Assembly (NCBI GenBank): GCA_963556195.1
Contig: OY744519.1
Coordinates: 34,142,801-34,206,800, forward strand
Source: Sepiola atlantica
Lineage: Eukaryota > Mollusca > Cephalopoda > Sepiida > Sepiolidae
Direction: 5' to 3'
DNA length: 64,000 bases
Made by a program: the position numbers and the translations under genes
Part shown: one piece after another, positions 57,490 through 64,000 of the stretch
Position numbering within the stretch: position 1 is the stretch's first letter
Layout: each line of letters opens with the position of its first letter
Notes under the pieces: generated by a model
Seen by the model: the letters and a program-made list of their open reading frames with translations, nothing else
Database searches by the model: none
What the model was told of the DNA's origin: nothing

Positions 57490-57755
57490 CCTTACGAACA
57501 GATTGTTGGTCACTTCTTATCGACAGAAGTCTTGTAAACAGCTGTCTTGTTAGTTGACACGTCGTGGGTAGTCAGCACATTTAGTAGTTAAGCATTACAA
57601 CATGACAGGTAGTTAGGTAGGTATAATGACATTAATGTATGAGAATAACGTAAAGTTACGTATGAAATTCTTTCGACCACAACAGATTGCCGGTCATCAT
57701 CTTGTCGACAGAAGTCTTGTAAACAGCTGTCTAGTTAGTTGACACATTTCGTCTT
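57490..57755. repeat. Direct repeat, about 70 bp, 180 bp apart
   Basis: TCGACAGAAGTCTTGTAAAC and AGCTGTCT(T/A)GTTAGTTGACAC occur at 57518-57560 and 57698-57742, with similar flanks (ACAGATTG(T/C)(T/C)GGTCA). Confidence 0.8.
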
Positions 57756-58364
57756 CATAGGACTAGTAATAATGGCAGTCGCAGTGGAGTTGATCTCTTT
57801 CTTTTTCTCTGTTTTTTTTTTGTTGTCTTATTGCAGACGTCTATATGGCTATTGTGTTAATTTTAACAGCCTCGTCTTTTTTTAATAGTCATGATGTAAA
57901 AGTGATTAATAATTATAGTACACAGTCATTTGGAGTTTTAACAATTCTTTGTGTTCTTTTCTTTTTCTTTACAGTATATATTGGTGTTACATAATACCAC
58001 ATGGGTCTCCTCAAACCCATCCCTCTATAAGGAGAGAGAACGGCAGTTGCAAACACGCCTGCTCTTCTTTGCAGTTTATAAAAAAGAGAAATATTTCACT
58101 AGCTATTTTGGCATGTCGACTTCCTGTCATGACACAACTTCCTGAACACGTTAGCTTAGTTTTCTAACTTAATCTTCTAATAGAAAATTCCTTTTTACCT
58201 AATTTACCTACATATCAAGAATTCCGTTTCTAATACACCACGTTCAAATTTTGCTAGACTAAGAGGAGGGGCTATTTATTGTATGTAGGTTCGACCATGG
58301 GATGGATATCTGTTAAAGCACAGTACTATCTGGTGAATTTATCATTTTTACATTTACATCTGTT

Positions 58365-58765
58365 AAAAAGGTAAATGTTGAGATTAGAGTCGGGGATAAA
58401 TTGTTTGAATTAAAAATTGTGTATAGGCTATAAAAGTTGCTTTTTTTAACATTGACATGCTGAACGTTTTGGAGTTAAAATCTATTTAGTATTACGTATT
58501 AACAGAAAAAATACATGTACATCTCATTCTGCTTGTTAGCTAATAACCTCGTTATGCCGCCATTTTGGAAAAACGGCGATAATACCAACATATTTACTCA
58601 TTAAAAAGTTTTTTCTTCAGATTTCATGAATAATAGTAAATAGATTTTAACTCCAAAAAGTTCAGCATGTCATAATCTTAAAAAACAAAAACAATTTTTA
58701 ATTGCCTTTTTGAACAATTTGTCTCCGACTCTAATTTCAACGTTTACTGCTAAAAGTATGAGAAA
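58365..58765. mobile_element. Foldback element
   Basis: Left arm about 58368-58490 (GATTAGAGTCGGGGATAAAT, GACATGCTGAACGTTTTGGA) and inverted right arm about 58640-58762 (TCCAAAAAGTTCAGCATGTC, 'caatttgtctccgactctaa'). A central 150 bp separates them. The next 1.2 kb to exon 13 shows nothing I can name. Confidence 0.75.
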
Positions 58766-60027
58766 ATTCAAGATGGCGAATGCACCAGTTTGCTATCTTA
58801 TTGTGTGTTTGTGTTATTACCTATCTGACCAAGTACAAACCATTTCATGGTGGCAGCGGTGAATGACATGCCGTATAACGACCCCGGGAAGAAGAAAAGT
58901 GAATAGAAAAACATCACAAAATTAAGTGAGTAAATCAATGCATAAATAATGGTTTAAAAAAATGAATATTGGGTTTTAAACAGTAAAGATAGAAAGTCAA
59001 AACAAAGTGATCTGCGAAAAAAATAAACAAATGCGTGCACCCACGTTACAGTACAATCATATGGCTGGGAAAAGAGGAGGATGAAGCACTATAATGTATC
59101 AAGCTGTCTGCTTTTTCTACCTACCCTTCTTAATGTCACCAAGCAAAAAGTGAAACAGGGGAGAAGGGTTGGCCTTGAATCATATCAGCTGCTGTATTTA
59201 TTTCTGTCTTCTTCACTCGCGCCAGTAAGGACTTAACGGAAGTAAGAGAGGGAGAAGGCGAGGGTGTAATGTTATGAAAGGAGAACGAGAAGGGGAAGAA
59301 GATAAAAGGAAATTGAAAGAATAGCAGCAGATAATTTTGCTTTGCGCGGTCATTTTTGGTACAGTTTATTTGTGGTTTCAGATTGCGAAGTCAGGGACAG
59401 AGATTGAGGGGAACAAGAAAAATGATTTGGAGAGTCGAGTCTAGAGTTTATTTGTCACAAACCTGAAAGGGTTTTCTCTAGTTAGATTGTGTCTATAAAA
59501 ATGCGTACATAGTTAGAGTAAAGTCTGAAAATTATGTGTATGGGTGTGTGTGTAAGTTGAGAGGAAATGTTTGACATATTATGAATTCTTATGTATATTA
59601 GTAGAAAAGCAAAGACCCAAACACAGCTATTTGTAGGCCTAATTTGCATAACTATTTTTGAAACAGTTTATAATAAATTAATGTTTGGCATTATTCATTT
59701 CTAATTTTATTGTCCTATTTTCGTATACATTTATGCAATAGTTTCGTCGATATTAACAGTAATTAATTAAAGTGATTAATTGAATTGAATTCTTATGCAT
59801 ACGCTATACGCATGTGTTCTCATGCGAGACGATGCCGGAAAAAAGAGGAGAATGTCTTTGTGCGGCCCTTTTTATATCAACCGATTTCAGTACCACCTAC
59901 TCAGAGAGATAATTTGGATCTGAAACGCCCTCTGGTGAATGTATGTGTAAATGAGTGTAGAAAAGGGGAGGTAATGCTACAGAGACCAGTAATTTGCTAA
60001 AGTCAATTATTTTTTTATTTTTCTCAG

Positions 60028-60221
60028 GTCGCACGAATTCTGCAGCACGCAAATGATATACTGGAAGAAAGGGTTGATTGCCACTTATAGAACCGGCAAC
60101 TTTCAGATTTGTATCAATAAAGAGGGAATCATCATCATTGTACAGACATTTAACACAGATTTTTCCATAATGGGAATTTTGATAGATGAACTGGAGAATC
60201 TCACCGAAAATATGTTCCCAG
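60028..60221 (+). CDS. LRRK1-like: Exon 13 of window: late COR domain, last exon seen
   Basis: Acceptor TTTTTCTCAG ends at 60027 and donor GTAATG begins at 60222. The 194 nt complete codon 620 and give residues 621-684 plus one base, so the next exon must start with two bases of a Gly codon. MIYWKKGLIATY is the LRRK1-type (T)IYWxxGLLVTF motif, and LENLTENMFPG matches the helix ending in WFPx before the kinase linker. No exon in the remaining 3.8 kb fits phase and family. Confidence 0.93.
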
Positions 60222-60446
60222 GTAATGCCTTGTATTTGGAAATTTCTACTGTGTTAAATGGGCTTATTCCTACCTTTGTTAATTGGATGTTTAGACTCGA
60301 CTGGTTGGAAGGAGAACACTTGTGATACGAGGATAGGAAGTGACTCATCGACAGAGACAAAAGAAAATGCGGGTGTGGTCAGTTTCCATTGTTCAGGACA
60401 GGTGACTCAGAAAAGAATACCGGACACGACATTTAGTAGTGACAAC

Positions 60447-60512
60447 GTTTTACGACAGTTTGACGACAGTAAGGTAAGTTAGTTTTACGACAGTTTGACG
60501 ACAGTAAGGTTT
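60447..60512. repeat. 33-bp tandem duplication
   Basis: TTTTACGACAGTTTGACGAC followed by AGTAAGGT occurs at 60447 and again at 60483. Recent-looking. Confidence 0.9.
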
Positions 60513-60896
60513 ATGGCAAAAAGTTAACGAGTTTGGGTTTCGGAGAGAAGCCGTGCAGTTAGGATCGAACCTCCCGAGAGAGCGGATCGGACCGGGAAAA
60601 CGATGAGATGAGCTGACGACTTGAGTAACGGCAATAGGGGTCTCGACAGTCCGCGACGGTGTCACACACACTCATAGTTCCAACTAAATTATACACAACG
60701 TATATGTGTTTGTGTTCTTTCTTGAGAGTTGTGTTTCTTTTATTTAACTTGTGGACCAGTGCTGTGCCATCGACGATTCGTCAGTGGATAGACGACTCGG
60801 CTAGACGATGAAGACAAAGAAGAAGGCCAAGGACACACAACGTTGGAGTTGACGGTCGTCGAGTAGGGCAACATGGTTTTACACACTTATTATCTT

Positions 60897-61413
60897 TTAA
60901 CCCTTAAATGCTTTATTTTTTATATTGGTTTGAAAAAATTTATCAAGTGAAAAACGTTTCATAGGGGTAATATAAAGTAGTATAAATGATTTTTGGAAAA
61001 AAAAATATATTTATTGAAATAAAAATAGATGATGTTGCAAATGTGCAACAAATGGCATAAGATTTTACATGTATAACAGAACACTACAATATATGTATCT
61101 AAATAATCATAATACACTAGAGAATCATAAAATAATTTTTACTTACCATTATAATGACCAGATGTTAAAGTTTAGGCTCTTGAATTAGGCAGATGACACA
61201 CCGATGACACTTGCCCGTGACATTGAAGATACTGATTACCTATTTAGCAGGTGAGCTGATGCAACATCATACCAATACCTACTCACACTTGCCAACAGGC
61301 TCGTTGTAGATGTGAAACAAGTTGTAGTTTGACACATTTTGGTTGACTATTATATTAAATAGGCATTTTGTTGGAATGTGTCATATTTGAAACGAAAAGC
61401 ATTTAAGGGTTAA
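60897..61413. mobile_element. piggyBac-type MITE with TTAA duplications
   Basis: TTAA at 60897-60900 and 61410-61413 flanks a 509-bp element with perfect 14-bp inverted ends CCCTTAAATGCTTT / AAAGCATTTAAGGG. No open frame of size. TTAA target and C-C-C start fit the piggyBac superfamily. Confidence 0.88.
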
Positions 61414-61495
61414 GTTTTCTCAAGATTTTTTTTTCTCAGAGATAAACATTTATAACAAAGAGAAGTAGTTTGCTTGAAACATTGCATGTAATATG

Positions 61496-61754
61496 TATAT
61501 AGAGGAGTCATAAAAGGCTGTCGCAATGCCAGAAATAGAAATATGTCGGTGTTGAGAAGTAGGACAAAAACAAAGTTATTTTTGTTTTAATAGTAAATAT
61601 TACTTGTGTAGTAAAAACTTCTACACAGTGATCCAATGTGTGTGACCGTGTTCCATAATATATTTCGAGGTAAGAACTCTGTATCAAATAGTGGATATTC
61701 CAAATCTCATGAAACTCGCGTGAACTGGTAACAACATTATGACTCCTCTATATA
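61496..61754. mobile_element. MITE with perfect 18-bp inverted ends
   Basis: TATATAGAGGAGTCATAA at 61496-61513 and its exact complement at 61737-61754. A 259-bp non-coding element; part of the TATA at each end may be target duplication. Superfamily not assigned. Confidence 0.85.
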
Positions 61755-61956
61755 AACATTTCTCTTTTGCAAACTTTCATTCAATTCTCTATTAAGATGT
61801 TTCACATCTAATGTCGCTTGTATAAAACAAGCAATTATTAAATTTATTATTACTGGAGATTTGGTATCTGTCTGTCCGAAGCCGAACTATACTATTACTT
61901 CTATTAATGCACTATTGTACTAGCTTTCAATGCGCAATTCAAGGATGCCTGTAGTG

Positions 61957-62190
61957 TAGTATCTTTTCTGTTGTCATGAGACCATCCTCCCATGCATTGC
62001 CTTCTCATCACATTGAGGGGTCGTATAGTATCTGTTCGTTCATCATGAAACCATTCTCCCAAGCATTACCTCCTCCTAGACCGGGGTAGTAGTCTAGTAT
62101 CTCTTTGTTTGTCATGCGACCATCCTCCCAGGCATTAGCTCCTTCTTTTGGGGGGAGGTAGTGTAGTATATGTTTGTTCGTCATCGTACA
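61957..62190. repeat. Tandem repeat of about 70 bp, more than three units, with U2-like motif
   Basis: Units start GTAGTATCTTTTCTGTTGTC, GTATAGTATCTGTTCGTTCA, GTCTAGTATCTCTTTGTTTG and GTGTAGTATATGTTTGTTCG. Each of the first three is followed by ATG(A/C)(G/A)ACCATCCTCCCA and GCATT(G/A)CCTCC. Both the GTGTAGTATCTGTT and the CTCCCAGGC blocks are also in the U2-headed SINE. Confidence 0.75.
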
Positions 62191-62861
62191 AAATTTTTAA
62201 AATCTTTTTCAAAAAAAGGATTTAATTACAAATTTAAATTCGCCAGACTGCATTTCAGTTTCTTTATAACCAAGTCAGCAAGTTTTATCTTTTGGTAACA
62301 GTTTTATAAAAAAGAGCATGGATTAGTTCATGACCGTTCAAAATTTGAAAGAAATTTGGAAGCATTTAAACTGTCAAATAGAAAGTCATTTAAGCTGGCT
62401 TTAAAATTCAAAGCAAATCCTTATGTATTTTGATACATGAGGATTTTTACATGTAATAATTTTATAAGTAGAAATTAAAACAATATTACTTTAACAAGTT
62501 TTATAACAATTTGGTTCAATTAATTATTTAATGACCAAACAATAACATAATAATTTAATTTAACTTTCAAAATCTTATTAAAAGAATAATAATTAAAAAA
62601 AGTGAAAACAAAATTGAAATTTAAAATGACTCCCGGGCAACGCCTGGTAGATACAATTAGTGAATAATAAGTTGGTGTTCATATAAAAAAAGAAACTACA
62701 AGTTATAACAGTATCTGCTGTTTGGATTAGGGGTATGCCCGGGAAAGTATATTCAATCAAGAAATTCCAGGCCTCAACATTGAACTACGGGGGTGATTCT
62801 ATAATTTGTTAAAGTAGAAAGAAAAAAAAGATACAGAAAATATGATTCGAAAGAGAACTAC

Positions 62862-63312
62862 AGGGTGATTGGAAAGTAATTCCTAATTATTAAGTGCTCG
62901 TAATTTATTACTGAAATATAATTTTTACAAGAAATGAATATGGTAAGAAAGTGTATAGCATGGAGTTTTATTCAAAATTAAATATGGGTGTCAGCAATCA
63001 CCACCGCATTAACTGATTTCACAAGGAACTATTTTTTTCTTTTTTCTTTTTTGTACTAATAAGTCAAAACTCAAGGTTAAAAACCCACTCGAAGATTAGG
63101 GCCAACACGATGGATATATTGACAGGTGAATGGTGATGAATACTATAAGAGTATTGAAAACAGCAGCCGCCCCAGAAAACAGCATTTTTCCCTCATTGTC
63201 AAAAACATCGCTCGTGGAATGTGAGGACTAAAGGAAAAAATAACGCATAATTCAATAACTTACAAGTATAACTTACAAGTATAGAGCGTTACTTTCCAAT
63301 CATCCTGTATAC
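62862..63312. mobile_element. mariner-type MITE carrying a LINE fragment
   Basis: Left end TACAGGGTGATTGGAAAGTA at 62862; right end TTACTTTCCAATCATCCTGT at about 63291-63310. Between them at 63070-63250 lies the endonuclease-start LINE composite (TGGAATGTGAGGACTAAAG). The remaining 63.3-64.0 kb shows weak similarity to 50.2-50.4 kb and no exon. Confidence 0.75.
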
Positions 63313-64000
63313 GTTGTTATGATCAAGTAAATGTATGTATTGGTTAACTTTTTAAAAAAATAAACGAAAATCTTACCGAAACAGACGTTTGGTTAATATG
63401 TCTGTAATCGAAGTAGAATAATAAATAAATGAAAAATAAATGAAGTAAAGTAAGAAATGAGTTTAAAAAAAGCTTTAGCAGACATTTTTTTGTCATTCAG
63501 GCAGAAGAATGTTTACTGTTCGGAAATAGAATCTGAAACGTAATCTGCTATTCTCGAATAAAATTCGAGTTCTAAAGAAGTAATCGGAATTAGGTTAATT
63601 TCTATTTTTTTGCTGTTACATAAATCGTATGAAATTAAAAATGCAAAAAGAACGTAAAAAAAGAAGTTAATATATATAAGTATTAATACTGAAGTTAGTA
63701 TTACAAAACTGCTATTCTTATATTCCATGAAAGTGGAATGTGGAAGAAAGCATTTTGAATAGAAATCAGAATGCGTGGAACTTGAAGGGAACGGTCATTA
63801 TTTTTGTTGAAAATGTAGAGTAGGTTACAGAGAAAAAGAGTAGCGTGAAAAACGAAACACAAACAGTGTGTATGGCAAAACATAATCCCATGAATAACAG
63901 TTCTCCGGTGATACTGGGAGTGGTAGAAGTAGATATTAGGATGAGAGTGAAAATAGCTGCAACCTCCTCTGGAAAAGACTTATTTGGGTGCAGAAAAAAT

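Larger units (their letters stand above)
1136..60221 (+). other. LRRK1-like: Roco-family gene (LRR-Roc-COR portion), LRRK1-like, 13 exons, both ends outside the window
   Basis: Joining the 13 exons gives one uninterrupted frame of 684 codons (2053 nt); every junction keeps phase and every intron is GT-AG. Residues 1-186 of this partial protein are leucine-rich repeats. Residues about 211-403 are a Roc GTPase domain with P-loop GPEGDGKT (217-224). Residues 404-684 are the COR domain. Known family: Roco proteins, including LRRK1 and LRRK2, are large dimeric LRR-Roc-COR-kinase proteins. Recalled alignment favours LRRK1 over LRRK2: DNDI then DLQ in early COR, NCF after switch II, PPGFW, and IYWKKGLIATY in late COR. 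Oddities: switch II reads WEFSKANKF instead of a DxxG motif, and the G5-like site reads TCP. No frameshift or stop is seen, so it is not a pseudogene in this stretch. The 5' exons and any kinase or WD40 exons are not here. Introns run from 2.3 to 7.3 kb and are full of repeats. Confidence 0.92.

Noticed and set aside
63503..63560. Candidate next exon after TCATTCAG at about 63500
   Set aside because: In the required phase it reaches a stop within ten codons and shows no family similarity.

Overview
This is animal nuclear DNA. It is AT-rich, has long introns, and is packed with retroelement fragments, foldback elements, microsatellites and tRNA-like repeats. The repeat content (decayed CR1/Jockey-, RTE-, Penelope- and R2-type retroelement ends, mariner- and piggyBac-type DNA elements, tRNA-derived SINE-like pieces) and the gene together suggest a cephalopod mollusc, most likely an octopus. 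The species is an inference from remembered repeat style, not something shown directly.

The only cellular gene I can support runs on the + strand through almost the whole window. Thirteen exons between 1136 and 60221 join in phase into one open frame of 684 codons, with GT-AG introns throughout. The protein is the leucine-rich-repeat, Roc (GTPase) and COR part of a Roco-family protein, closest to LRRK1. Exons 1-4 carry LRRs, exons 5-8 the Roc domain and exons 9-13 the COR domain. The first exons lie upstream of the window, and the kinase exons, if present, lie downstream. The GTP-binding P-loop is intact and is split by an intron, but the switch II DxxG motif is replaced by EFSK and the G5 motif is also altered, so this may be a non-hydrolysing or regulatory paralogue.

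The introns hold the rest. Intron 1 (1.3-4.6 kb): LINE ends, a foldback family and tRNA-like SINE pieces. Intron 2 (4.8-9.3 kb): a U2-snRNA-headed SINE and an 18-copy, 72-bp satellite. Intron 3 (9.5-16.8 kb): an RTE LINE split by a mariner MITE, more LINE ends and a second U2 SINE with clear target-site duplications. Introns 4-5 (16.9-25.3 kb): a roughly 590-bp element in inverted copies on either side of exon 5, a nested foldback and a LINE. Introns 6-8 (25.4-36.7 kb): LINE, RTE and Penelope remnants and a mariner transposase pseudogene. Introns 9-11 (36.9-53.7 kb): a U2 SINE, a 1.9-kb inverted-terminal element, LTR-like repeats and LINE ends. Intron 12 and the right flank (54-64 kb): AT tracts, foldbacks, a piggyBac-type MITE with TTAA duplications, another MITE and a tandem repeat built from a U2-like motif.

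The most interesting items are the U2-headed SINE family with its apparent TACTCA target preference, the degenerate Roc domain, the two NAGNAG acceptors at exons 3 and 5, the inverted repeat pair around the exon that starts the P-loop, and the hairpin satellite.
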